Positions 9,614 to 18,368 of a stretch of 64,000 nucleotides of DNA are shown here, one piece after another. The stretch comes from Kitasatospora paranensis (lineage in GTDB: Bacteria; Actinomycetota; Actinomycetes; Streptomycetales; Streptomycetaceae). Position numbers and translations under genes: made by a program. Every line of letters starts with the position of its first letter. Positions within the stretch are counted from its first letter, which is position 1. The stretch is from assembly GCF_039544005.1 (NCBI RefSeq), contig NZ_BAABKV010000001.1, forward strand, positions 6,696,001-6,760,000, read 5' to 3'. The notes under the pieces are model-generated. The model did no database searches. It was not told the origin of the DNA and saw nothing but the letters and a program-made list of their open reading frames with translations.

Positions 9614-11573
9614 ATGGTTGACCAGCAGATCACCGGCGCCGTGCACCCCGCCGGCCCCTGCCCGCCGGCCCCCGGCGGCGCCCCGTGCACACCCTGGCCG
9701 ACCGCCTGATCGGCACCCGCGGCCCCGCCGCCTGGATCGCCCCGACGGCCCTGCCCGCCGCGATCGCCCTGTGGATCATGGCCCTGCGCGGCACCCGGCT
9801 CGACCGGATGGGCGACCTCGGCCTGCTGCAGGCCCTGCCCCGGGTCTACTGGGCGGCCTTCGCCGTGCTGCTGGTGGGCTTCGTCGCCGTCCTCTACCAG
9901 CCGCGGCTGCGCCGGGGCTGGCCCGCCGCGTACGTGATCACGCTCATCGCGATGATCCACGCCACCCCCAGCATCCTGTACCCGACGCTGCGCTACGCGT
10001 GGGCCTGGAAGCACATCGCGGTCGTCGACGCCATGCTCCGCCACCACGGCACCGTGCCGAACGCGGGCGGCCTGGAGATCTACAACGAGTGGCCCGGGTT
10101 CTTCCAGCTGAACGTGCTCTTCCTGCGCGCCACCGGGCTGCACTCCGCCCTCGGCTACGCCTCCTGGTACCCGCTCGCGGCCAATCTGCTGCTGCTCGGC
10201 CCGCTGCTGATGCTGTACCGGGCCCTCACCCGGAGCCGCCGGCTGATCTGGGGCGGGGTCTGGCTGTACTACTCCGCCTCCTGGGTCGGCCAGGACTACT
10301 TCTCCCCGCAGGCGTTCGCCTACCTGCTGTTCGTGCTCGTCCTCGCCCTCGTCCTCGGCCGCCTGGCGGTGCTCCGGCGGGCCGCCGAGGCAGGCCCGGG
10401 CACTGCGGACGGCCCGCCGCCCGAACCCTCGGCCGCCACCGCGCTGTCCGCCGGCGGCACCCGGCCCCGCGCCCTGCGGCCCGGCTGGTACGTGCTGGTG
10501 CTGGTGCTGATCGCCGGGATCGTGGTCTCGCACCCGCTGACCCCGGTCATGCTGATCAGCGTCCTCACCCTGCTGTCGCTGCGCCGCCGCAACCGGCGCA
10601 CCGTGCTGCCGGTGCTCGTGGCGGCCGTCGGGATGACCTTCGCCTGGGACTCGACCGTCGCCCACCCGTACCTGTCGCGGAACATCAACAGCCTGATCGC
10701 GGGCCTGAGCGCCGCCGACAGCAATGTGCGGCCGCCCGGGCAGCTGAGGCTCGGCACCATCGCACCCGACCAGGCGCTGGTCTCCTGGCTGGCACTCGGC
10801 ATGTCCGGCGTGCTCGGCCTGCTCGCCGTGATCGCGCTGATCACCCACCGCTGGGTGCGGCGCACCGGCCTGATGGCGGTCCTGTTCGGCCCGCTGCCGC
10901 TGCTGCTGGCCAACAGCTACGGCGGCGAGATGATCCTGCGCGCCTACCTGTTCGTGCTGCCCGCCACCGCGTTCCTGGCCGCCACCCTCGTGCTGCGGGC
11001 CGGGCGGCGGCCCGGCGTGGACCGCGTGGTCGCGGCCGCCGCCGCAGCAGCGCTTGCGATCGGCATGTTCGGCAACTACTACAGCAAGGAGGCGATGAAC
11101 TACTTCTCCCCCAGGAGGTGGCCGCCCTGCGCCAGGTCACCGACATCGCGCCGCCGGGCTCCCGGATCGTCTCCGTCACCGGAGACCTGCCGGGCGGCGA
11201 GATGCACTACGACGACCGGACCCAGGTGATCCTCAGCCAGCTCTCGGCCGGCACCCAGCGGCAACTGCTGGCCGACCCGCTGCCGGTGCTGCGCCGCGAG
11301 CTCACCACTCCGGCCGTGCCCGGCCCGTCCTACCTGGTGCTGACCCGCGCCCAGGCGGAGGCCTCGCGGCTGACCGGCCTCCTGCCGGACGACACCGTCC
11401 GCCGGCTGGCCGACCTCGCGGCCGGGTCCCCGGAGTTCCGCGCGGTGTACGTCGGCCCCGACGCGGTGGTCTACGAGTACGCGGCGCCCACCCCCGCGAC
11501 CACCGGCCCGGTGGCGCCCGCCGGCGCCACCCCGGCGCCCGACCAGATCCAGCCGAGCGGGAGGCAGCCATGA
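9614..11573 (+). CDS. Polytopic membrane protein, candidate polysaccharide polymerase or GT-C (two one-base frame breaks)
   Basis: The start is ATG 9614 with a good ribosome site (GGAAGAGGGA). Two inferred missing bases, in 9660-9685 and in the C run near 11107, join three frames into one gene of about 654 residues. The main part has roughly 11-12 hydrophobic segments with large loops (HATPSILYPTLRY; YNEWPGFFQ; FSPQAFAYL; DSTVAHPYLSRNIN). It ends in an outside or cytoplasmic domain of about 150 residues (VTGDLPGGEMHYDD to VVYEYA). Topology and context fit a Wzy-like polymerase or a lipid-sugar-using GT-C enzyme, but I recognise no diagnostic motif. It overlaps the next gene by ATGA. Confidence 0.65.
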
Positions 11574-12030
11574 GCAGTACCGTCCCTCCCGCCGCGCTGC
11601 GCTGGGCGCTGGCCGTCCTCGCCTGGGCGGCCGCGGCGGCCACGGCGCTGCCCGCCGGGCCGCTGCGGGTGGCCGTCGTGCTGCCCGCCCTGCTGGCCGT
11701 GCCGGGCACCGCGCTGCTGCTGCGGTGCGGCCTCCAGGACCCGGGCTCGGGCCGGACGGGCCGCCTGGCCGCGGTCGTCCCGGCAGTGGCGTCCAGCGCG
11801 GCCCTGGCCGCGGTCACCGCCGGGGCCCTGTTGCTCACCCACACCTTCACCGCCCGGCGGGCGCTGCTCGTCCTCGCCGTGCTGACCACGCTGCTCGTCG
11901 CGCTGCCCTTCCGGCGCCGGCGGGCGCGCCGCCCCGCCGCCCATCCGGCGGCCGGGCCCGGCGGGCCGACGTCCCGACCGGCCCGGCCGCCGGGTGCCCT
12001 GCGCACCCGCCGGGGGCGCGACGGGCCGGC
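11570..12030 (+). CDS. Small four-helix membrane protein, or N-terminal module of the following GH16 protein
   Basis: From ATG 11570 about 120 residues form four hydrophobic helices (LAVLAWAAAAATALP; VAVVLPALLAVPGTALLL; VVPAVASSAALAAVTAGALLL; ALLVLAVLTTLLVALPF) followed by an Arg/Pro-rich stretch. No stop appears in this frame before it runs into the GH16 coding region in the frame one base back. Restoring one base near 12000-12035 gives a single 435-residue protein. Alternatively a stop and a new start were lost to more than one error, because a lipoprotein-like signal follows directly. The end given here is approximate. The gene is coupled by ATGA to the polymerase-like gene. Confidence 0.5.
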
Positions 12031-12876
12031 TGCCTGGCCGCCGGCGCCCTGCTGGCCGGCGTGGCGGCCTGCAGCGACCCGACCTCGCTCACCGCCGCCC
12101 CGCACGCGGCCGCCGCGAGCACCACCCCGTCGGCCGCCGATCCGCCGATCGCCCCCGGCGCCTGGCACCAGGTGTTCCACGACGACTTCACCGGCGACAG
12201 GCTGTCCGCCGCCGACTGGACGACCTGCTACGACTGGAACGACCACGGCTGCACCAACGCGGGCAACCACGAACAGCAGTGGTACCTGCCGGGCCAGGTC
12301 GCGGTCGACGACGGGAAGCTGGTGCTCACCGCCGACCGCAGGGTCACCCGCGGCAGCGACGGCGTCACCCACCCGTGGACGTCGGGGATGGTCAGCACCG
12401 GCCGGGACAGCTGGACGGGGACACCGCGGCACACCTTCACCTACGGGTGGTTCGCCGCCGCGCTCCAGGTGCCCGCACAGGCCGAGGGCATGTTCCCGGC
12501 GTTCTGGCTGATCCCCGCCGAGAGCCGGGGTACGCCGCCGGAGGTGGACATCGCCGAGTTCATCAACACGGCGCAGTACGCCGACGCCAATCTGCACTGG
12601 GCGGCCGCGGACGGCAACGACACCCACATCGGCCACCGCTCCGGCCCGGCCGACTACGCCGCCGGCTACCACGTCTTCGCCGTCGACTGGGAGCCGGACT
12701 CGGTCACCTGGTACATCGACGGCGTGCAGCGCTTCCAGGTGACGGAGCCGGCGGCCGTCCCGCATGTGGCCATGGAACTGGTCCTCGACCTCGCGGTGGG
12801 ATTCCAGACCTCACCGCCGGCGAACGTCGACTCCGCCCGGATGAACGTCGGCTGGGTGTCCGTCTGGCAGCACTGA
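11995..12876 (+). CDS. Glycoside hydrolase family 16 (beta-glucanase-like), probable lipoprotein
   Basis: The catalytic module is complete: a WHQVFHDDF start, FTYGWFAAALQ, and the family 16 active site EVDIAEF with its two catalytic Glu, then DWEPDSVTWYIDG and a VGWVSVWQH end. GH16 enzymes cut or transglycosylate beta-1,3 or beta-1,4 glucans and galactans. Just before the module is a hydrophobic stretch ending LLAGVAAC that looks like a lipobox (Cys at 12070-12072). The true start is unclear: there is no start codon close upstream in this frame, and the frame is probably joined to 11570 by one missing base. In this locus it probably trims or releases the glycan outside the cell. Confidence 0.8.
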   Translation, partial: CPAHPPGARRAGCLAAGALLAGVAACSDPTSLTAAPHAAAASTTPSAADPPIAPGAWHQVFHDDFTGDRLSAADWTTCYDWNDHGCTNAGNHEQQWYLPGQVAVDDGKLVLTADRRVTRGSDGVTHPWTSGMVSTGRDSWTGTPRHTFTYGWFAAALQVPAQAEGMFPAFWLIPAESRGTPPEVDIAEFINTAQYADANLHWAAADGNDTHIGHRSGPADYAAGYHVFAVDWEPDSVTWYIDGVQRFQVTEPAAVPHVAMELVLDLAVGFQTSPPANVDSARMNVGWVSVWQH

Positions 12877-12964
12877 CCGCCGCGCCAGCGGCGCTACGGT
12901 GAGGACTCTCCCCTGGCCGGGTCGCCGGCCGGGTCGTCGGTCGGGTCGTCAGGAGGGCGGAGCG

Positions 12965-14185
12965 ATGCAGCCACACGGGCCCGAGCTGGACCGCGAGGTA
13001 CCGGCCCTGCTGGTCAAGGTCGGGCACTACCCCGATGCGTACGGGGCCGCGGGCGCGGCGCGCTCGCTCGGCCGGGCCGGGGTGCCGGTGTACGCGATCG
13101 TCGAGGACCGGCTGACGCCGACCGCGCTCTCCCGCTACGTCCGCCGCGCCTTCGTCCGGCCCAGCACCGGCCGCGAGCCGGTGCAGCGGCTGGTGGACGG
13201 GCTGCTGGAGGTGGGGCGGGCGATCGGCCGGCCGAGCATCCCGGTGCCCACCGACGACGAGGCCGCCGTGCTGCTCGCCGAGCACCGGGCGGAGCTGTCC
13301 CGCTGGTTCCTGGTGCCGCCAGTCCCGGCGCATCTGCCCCGCCGGCTGGCGGACAAGGGCGGTCTGTCCGAGCTGTGCCGGGCGCACGGCGTCGCCACAC
13401 CGCGGGTGTGCACCCCGGCCGACCGCGCGGAGCTGCTGGCCACCGCCCGCTCCTGGGGCTACCCGGTGGTGCTGAAGAACCTCGCACCGTTCACCCGGCT
13501 GGACCGGCCGGCGGTCGGCTCCACCACGATCGTCCCCGACGAGGCCGGGCTGAGGGCCTGTGTGCCCTCCGACGGCCCGCTCTCGGTGCTGCTCCAGGAG
13601 TACCTGCCGCAGACCGACGCCGAGGACTGGATCACCCACCTCTGCTGCGGCCCGGGCGGGGATCCGCTGCTGGTCTTCACCGGCGTCAAGGACCGCTCGT
13701 GGCCGCCGGAGACGGGCGTCACCACCCGCGGCCGGGCCCGCTCCAACCCGGAACTCGCCGCCATGGCCGCCGACTTCTGCCGCAGCATCGGCTACTGCGG
13801 GACGGCCGACCTGGACTGGCGGCTCGACCACCGCGACGGCCACTACAAGCTGCTCGACTTCAACCCGCGCAACGGCGCACAGTTCCGCCTGTTCGAGACC
13901 GCCGACGGGGTGGACGTCGTCCGCGCGCTCCACCTGTCGCTCACCGGCCGCCCGGTTCCGTCCGGCCCGCAGGTGCCGCGCAGCTTCCGGGTCGGCCGCC
14001 TCGACCTGCTGTCCGCGACCACCACGGCCTGGCGGGAGCGCCGCAGGCCGTGGGGGCTCTGGCCGGACGGCCCGACCGAGCGGGCCTGGGTCTGCCGGGA
14101 CGATCCGGCCCCCGCGCTGATGGCGGCGCTGCGCTTCGGCGTTCCCGCGCCGTACCGGCTGCTGCGCTCCGCGCTCGGCCGCTGA
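12965..14185 (+). CDS. ATP-grasp family ligase
   Basis: A 406-residue protein with carbamoyl-phosphate-synthase-like ATP-grasp features: an N-terminal Rossmann lobe (AAGAARSLGRAGVPVYAI), PRRLADKGGL before the ATP lobe, GYPVVLKNL, LLQEYLP, and the metal-binding end DLDWRL...KLLDFNPRNGAQF. Such enzymes join a carboxylate to an amine or thiol through an acyl phosphate. In this glycan locus it could add an amino acid to an aminosugar carboxylate, but the substrate is not visible. The ATG at 12965 follows an AGGAGG-like site. It is separated from the GH16 gene by 88 bp and ends in a strong hairpin. Confidence 0.8.
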   Translation: MQPHGPELDREVPALLVKVGHYPDAYGAAGAARSLGRAGVPVYAIVEDRLTPTALSRYVRRAFVRPSTGREPVQRLVDGLLEVGRAIGRPSIPVPTDDEAAVLLAEHRAELSRWFLVPPVPAHLPRRLADKGGLSELCRAHGVATPRVCTPADRAELLATARSWGYPVVLKNLAPFTRLDRPAVGSTTIVPDEAGLRACVPSDGPLSVLLQEYLPQTDAEDWITHLCCGPGGDPLLVFTGVKDRSWPPETGVTTRGRARSNPELAAMAADFCRSIGYCGTADLDWRLDHRDGHYKLLDFNPRNGAQFRLFETADGVDVVRALHLSLTGRPVPSGPQVPRSFRVGRLDLLSATTTAWRERRRPWGLWPDGPTERAWVCRDDPAPALMAALRFGVPAPYRLLRSALGR

Positions 14186-14203
14186 GTGGCCGAGCGCGGA
14201 GCG
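14165..14203. terminator. Bidirectional terminator between convergent genes
   Basis: A perfect 16-bp inverted repeat (14165-14180 with 14188-14203) and a 7-base loop holding the TGA stop of the ATP-grasp gene. No T-run follows, as is common in Streptomyces. It lies just before the convergent end of the flavin oxidoreductase gene and could serve both strands. Confidence 0.75.
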
Positions 14204-14210
14204 GGGCGGC

Positions 14211-15422
14211 TCAGCGGCGTCCGGCGATCTCCCGGCTGATCCGGCGGGCGGCGAAGCCGGTGCCGCAGACGAAGCGCATCAGCGGGCCGAAGGTGTCTGC
14301 GGCGCTCAGGCCGGCGAAGAACAGCCCCGGCACCGACGACTCGAAGCCGCCCGACAGCCGCGGCGCCCCGGCGTCCGTCCGCCGCACCGCCCGGCGCAGC
14401 CGCTCGTCGAGCAGCTCCTGCCGGGCCACGTCCACCCGGTAGCCGGTGGCGGCGAGCACGTGGTCCACCTCCAGCACCTCGGTGACGCCGTCCAGCCGCA
14501 GCCGCAGTCCGCGGTCGGAGGGGTCGGCGCCCAGCAGGGTGTGCCCGGTGAGGACGGGGACCCGCCCCTCCACCCGGTCGCGCAGCCACCAGGCACCGGC
14601 CGGTCCGAGGATGCGGCGCACCCGGTCGGCCCGGGCGGCGTCCGGGAGGTAGCGGAACCCCCATGGCATTCCGCTGTAGCCGCGCAGCGGCCAGCCGGGG
14701 CCCAGCGGGGTGGCCGGCCGGACCAGGCGCTCCACGGCGGACCGGTCGCCGGGGCGGTCGACCTCCGGCGGGTCGCCGAAGACCAGTTCGGGCCGGCGGG
14801 CGACGAGGGTCGGGGCGGCCCCCGACTCGTGCATCAGGGCGGCGCTCTCCAGGGCGGACTGGCCGGCCCCGACGACCGCGACCCGCTGACCCGCGAACTT
14901 CCCCAGGTCCGCGTGCTCGCTGGTGTGCGAGCCGAGTCCGGCGTCGACGGCCGGGGCCAGTTCGGCGGGCGTCCACGCGTACGGCCGCAGGCCGTTGGCC
15001 AGCACCACGGACCGGGCGTCCAGCACCTCGCCGCGCTCCAGCAGCAGCCGGAAACCCTCCCGTCCGGGCTCGATGCTCACCACGGCGCTGCGCTCCACCT
15101 CGGGCACCCGCTGCTGCTGGAACCATTCGCCGTACGCGATGAACTCGGCGATCGGGATGGGGTACAGGTCGCCGACCGACGGCTCGCCGCGACCCACCCG
15201 GTAGTCGTTGAAGCCGTACCGCCGGGTCGGATCGGCGATGTCGGACGCCCGCGGCGTGGACTTGAGGAACATCCCGACCGGCATCCGGGCCCGCCAGCCC
15301 TCCATCGGCTCGCCGAACACCCGGAAGCCGACCCCCAGCCCCTTGAGGTGGGCGGCCACGGCCAGCCCGTACGGGCCGGCGCCGACAATCACCGCCGGTA
15401 CCGCGTCCGGGGGCGTCACCAC
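14211..15422 (-). CDS. FAD/NAD(P)-dependent oxidoreductase, flavin-monooxygenase-like
   Basis: A 403-residue two-dinucleotide-domain enzyme: FAD site VIVGAGPYGLAVAAHL at the N-terminus, NADPH site VAVVGAGQSALESAAL near the middle, and the late ATGYRVD motif typical of FMO and lysine/ornithine N-hydroxylase relatives. The segment MFLKSTPRASDI resembles the FAD-stacking loop of that group. No signal peptide. Possible roles are oxygenation of an amine or sulfur in a modified sugar or amino acid. It converges on the ATP-grasp gene; shared function is inferred from position only. Two in-frame GTG codons in tandem could serve as the start. Confidence 0.75.
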   Translation of the reverse strand: MVTPPDAVPAVIVGAGPYGLAVAAHLKGLGVGFRVFGEPMEGWRARMPVGMFLKSTPRASDIADPTRRYGFNDYRVGRGEPSVGDLYPIPIAEFIAYGEWFQQQRVPEVERSAVVSIEPGREGFRLLLERGEVLDARSVVLANGLRPYAWTPAELAPAVDAGLGSHTSEHADLGKFAGQRVAVVGAGQSALESAALMHESGAAPTLVARRPELVFGDPPEVDRPGDRSAVERLVRPATPLGPGWPLRGYSGMPWGFRYLPDAARADRVRRILGPAGAWWLRDRVEGRVPVLTGHTLLGADPSDRGLRLRLDGVTEVLEVDHVLAATGYRVDVARQELLDERLRRAVRRTDAGAPRLSGGFESSVPGLFFAGLSAADTFGPLMRFVCGTGFAARRISREIAGRR

Positions 15423-15598
15423 GCACTCCGGGGCGAAGGACGGAGCCTGTCGGCCGCACCGGCCGAATCACGACGGGACGCCATGGGCCACCTCCGTGGA
15501 AGAACCGTGGGACCAGCATGCGGCCGTCCGGTCGATTCGGCACGTCAGAGCGGGGCCGTACGGCCGGGCCACCCGGCCGTGCGGCCCCGCGCCGGCGG

Positions 15599-16297
15599 TC
15601 AGTAGCGCTGGGCCCGGACGACCTTGGCGCTGTTCGACTGGACCTGCTTGTCGCCGTGCGCCAGGACGGTGCGCCGCTCGCCCGGCGCGACGTCCGCGGT
15701 GCCGACCACGACCGTCTCCACGGTCGCTCCGGACGAGTCCGAGAAATCCACCTGGACGGCGTAGTTCGCCGCCGTCGACGTGGAGTTGGTGATGGTGAGG
15801 ATCGCGGCGGGGTAGCCGTCCGTGGCGGTGGTGGGCACGCCGGTGAGGGTCACGTCGGAGAGTGCGTTGCCGGTGCCGGTGGCCCCGGCCAGCGCGGTGG
15901 AGGCGCTCGCCCGGGCCATCGAGATCTGTGCGGACACCGAGGACTCGAAGGCGGCCGCCCGGGACTGCACCGAGGAGGCCGCCGCCGACGCCGAGGCGGC
16001 GCGGGCGGAGGCGGCCTCGGAGAGCAGCGAGGCGGCGCCGGACGCCGCGGCGGAGGCCTGCTCACCGCCGAGTTCGGAGGCCTCCGCGGCCGCCGAGGCG
16101 GCCCGCACGGAGGCCTCGGACGCGGCCGACACGACGGCGGGGCTGATCCCGCCCACGGTCTTCTCCGAACTGCTGCACGCGGCCGCGCCCGCGGTCAGCG
16201 CCGCGGCGGACGCGAGGATCGCGCAGGCCTGGGCGGCGGGGCCGGTCAGGGCGCGGCGCAGGGGGTGCCGCTCGGCGGGGCCGGAGGGCGTGGTCAT
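15599..16297 (-). CDS. Ala/Ser-rich lipoprotein with a C-terminal beta domain
   Basis: A 232-residue secreted lipoprotein. The signal region ends LTAGAAAC-SSS (lipobox). About 85 residues of Ala/Ser/Glu-rich sequence (ASEAS, AASAAAEAS, SEAASARA...) follow and are likely an extended helix or coiled coil. The C-terminal 95 residues (VTLTGVPTTATDGYPAAIL, NYAVQVDFSDSSG, VAPGERRTV) look like the FxLYD-type beta sandwich that other actinobacterial lipoproteins carry. Function unknown. ATG at 16297 has GGAG about 8 bases before it. It is a single gene, with no clear operon partner. Confidence 0.75.
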   Translation of the reverse strand: MTTPSGPAERHPLRRALTGPAAQACAILASAAALTAGAAACSSSEKTVGGISPAVVSAASEASVRAASAAAEASELGGEQASAAASGAASLLSEAASARAASASAAASSVQSRAAAFESSVSAQISMARASASTALAGATGTGNALSDVTLTGVPTTATDGYPAAILTITNSTSTAANYAVQVDFSDSSGATVETVVVGTADVAPGERRTVLAHGDKQVQSNSAKVVRAQRY

Positions 16298-16422
16298 GGC
16301 TGGCTCCTGGGGTCTGACGGCCGACGGGTGCACGGCTCCTCCAGCCTGCGAAAGCTCCGGCGTCGCCGCGAGTGGTGCTGGGCCGGGCGGGCGGTGCCCC
16401 GCACGCCGCGGCCCGGCGTCGG

Positions 16423-17538
16423 TCAGTACCGCAGCACCGCGACGATCCGGTCGTGCTCGGCGAGCCCGTCGTCGGGCAGGAACACCACCTCCGCGCCGTG
16501 GTCGAGCGCGGCCTCGACGAGTTCGTCGACGATGTCCTCGCGGACGCCGTCCTCCCAGCCGGCCGTCGGGTCGCCGTTGAGCGGCGCCAGGTGGCCGTCG
16601 GTCAGCCGGACCGTCCGCTGGAAGTGCTCCTCGACGGCGACCATCTCGGCCCGGCCGCCGCGGACGGCCTCCCAGACCTCGTCCAGGCCGGCCGCGAAGG
16701 TGCGCCTGCTGCGGGCGGTGTCCAGGGCCGACCCGACCCGGTCGGCCTCGCCGGCGGTGAAGGCGGCGCGGGCCGGGGCGATCTCCTGCAGCAGGACGCG
16801 CTCCGGGCCGTCGGCCAGGCCGCCCTTGAGGACGGTGCCGGCGGGCGCCTTGGCAGCCCCGCCGACCTCCTGGAGCAGGGCGACGGCCTGGGCGAGACCG
16901 ACCAGGAAGAGCGGGCGCCGGTCCGTGGCCAGCAGGGCGGCGAGCGCGCCGTCGACCGTCCGCAGGAAGCGCCGGGTCTCCTCGTCGCTGAAGGTGCTCG
17001 GCTGGTCGCCGACCCGCTCCTCGCGCTGGACGTCCCACTGGAGTTCCTCCGGCGCGGCGGGGAAGCCGTTCCCCTCGTGCCGGTTCAGGCTGTCACCGGC
17101 GCCGCTCCACAGGGTCGCCCGGTCCGCCGCCACCGCCAGCACCCAGTACGGGCGGGCCTGGGCCTTCGCGGCCACCAGGTTGCTGGTCAGGAAGGTGTCG
17201 CTGAGCACGACCCGCTCCGGTACCTCCCGGGGCAGGGTCCACACCTGGTGCTCGCCGGTGGTGGCGTACAGCACCAGGCCGTCCAGCGAGTGCCGCAGGT
17301 CGACCGCGGCGACGGCGCGCTCCAGCTGCCGGTGCAGGTCGATCCGGTCCTGCCGGGAGGCCTCCGGGTCGGCGTCGATGCGCCGCTCGGCCTCCGACAG
17401 CAGGTTCCGCAACCGGACGGCGTCCTGGGCGTTGTCCGGTTCGCGCCGGTGCGTGGGCATCGTCAGGGAGACCGCGGGGTACGGCCTGGCGGTGCGCAGT
17501 TCCCGCAGGGTGTCGGCGGTCAGGTCGTCGGTTTCCAT
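16423..17538 (-). CDS. baeRF-type (eRF1-like) protein, candidate ribosome-associated factor
   Basis: A 371-residue soluble protein with the pattern of the bacterial archaeo-eukaryotic release factor (baeRF, probably family 3) group: N-terminal PAVSLTMPTHRR, a middle domain PYWVLAVAADRATLWSG...NGFP, and a C-terminal domain with FLVGLAQAVALLQE, VEEHFQRTV and the end ALDHGAEVVFLPDDGL. The group is related to eRF1/Pelota and includes the ribosome-hibernation factor Balon. The eRF1 GGQ motif is not visible, so hibernation or rescue is likelier than peptide release. ATG 17538 has AGGAAGG upstream. Family call moderately sure; role inferred. Confidence 0.7.
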   Translation of the reverse strand: METDDLTADTLRELRTARPYPAVSLTMPTHRREPDNAQDAVRLRNLLSEAERRIDADPEASRQDRIDLHRQLERAVAAVDLRHSLDGLVLYATTGEHQVWTLPREVPERVVLSDTFLTSNLVAAKAQARPYWVLAVAADRATLWSGAGDSLNRHEGNGFPAAPEELQWDVQREERVGDQPSTFSDEETRRFLRTVDGALAALLATDRRPLFLVGLAQAVALLQEVGGAAKAPAGTVLKGGLADGPERVLLQEIAPARAAFTAGEADRVGSALDTARSRRTFAAGLDEVWEAVRGGRAEMVAVEEHFQRTVRLTDGHLAPLNGDPTAGWEDGVREDIVDELVEAALDHGAEVVFLPDDGLAEHDRIVAVLRY

Positions 17539-17684
17539 AGGGGCCTTCCTGGTCGGTCCGCGCCGGCCGGTGGCCGGCGGGGCCGCGGCGTGGCGGTCGC
17601 GGAACGGCACGGCCCACCGCCAGCCTGGCGCGGCCCCCGGCGGCCCGCCCCCGCATCGCCGCCGACCGGGTTACCCCGCGCGGG

Positions 17685-18344
17685 TCAGGCGCCGACCGGG
17701 AGCAGCTCGATGCCGTGGCCGAGGGTGCGGTCCGTGCCGTCGGCCTTCGTCCGCAGGTAGCGGACGTTGCTCTCGGAGAGGTGGACGCCGGTGGCGACCC
17801 GCTCGGCGACCTCGACGCCGTGCCGGGCGAGCTGGCCCGCCTTGTCCGGGTTGTTGCTGAGCAGCCGGACGGCCGGCGCGCCGAGGGTGGTGAGCATCTG
17901 CGCGGCGGCGGTGTAGTCGCGGCCGTCCTCGGGCAGGCCGAGGGCGGTGTTGGCCTGGTAGGTGTCCAGGCCGGAGTCCTGGAGCGCGTACGCGTCGAGC
18001 TTGTTGTAGAGGCCGATGCCGCGGCCCTCCTGGCGCAGGTACAGCAGGTAGCCGCCGGCCTCGGCGATCCGCTCGACGGACTCGCGCAGCTGCGGGCCGC
18101 AGTCGCAGCGCGCGGAGCCGAACACGTCGCCGGTCAGGCACTCCGAGTGCAGCCGCACCAGCGGGGTGCCGCGGACCTCGCCGAGGGCGAGCGCGAGGTG
18201 CTCGGCGCCGTCGGTCAGCCCGTGGAAGGTGAACACCTCGGCCTCGACCCGGTAGCCGTCGGGGAAGGCGAGCGGGATGCGGACCCGCGAGCGCACCGTG
18301 GCGGGCGCGGGGAGCTTGGCCCGGGCGGTGTCGGTGTGCGGCAT
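17685..18344 (-). CDS. ribA: GTP cyclohydrolase II
   Basis: A 219-residue monofunctional RibA that opens GTP to the diaminopyrimidine that begins riboflavin synthesis. The zinc site is clear (SECLTGDVFGSARCDCG with three Cys), followed by the GTP and catalytic region YLRQEGRGIGLYNKLDAY and RLLSNNPDK. There is no fused RibB domain, so this is either a second copy or a stand-alone enzyme separate from a main rib operon. It is transcribed away from a quinone-reductase gene across a region holding two palindromes, which suggests shared regulation and possibly extra flavin supply during redox stress. That link is inferred. Confidence 0.93.
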   Translation of the reverse strand: MPHTDTARAKLPAPATVRSRVRIPLAFPDGYRVEAEVFTFHGLTDGAEHLALALGEVRGTPLVRLHSECLTGDVFGSARCDCGPQLRESVERIAEAGGYLLYLRQEGRGIGLYNKLDAYALQDSGLDTYQANTALGLPEDGRDYTAAAQMLTTLGAPAVRLLSNNPDKAGQLARHGVEVAERVATGVHLSESNVRYLRTKADGTDRTLGHGIELLPVGA

Positions 18345-18368
18345 GGCCGGCCTCCGTGGTCGATGGTG

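Noticed and set aside
11107..11107. Programmed ribosomal frameshifting at C/G runs
   Set aside because: No slippery heptamers or downstream pseudoknots are apparent, and the events occur in unrelated genes with a uniform sign.
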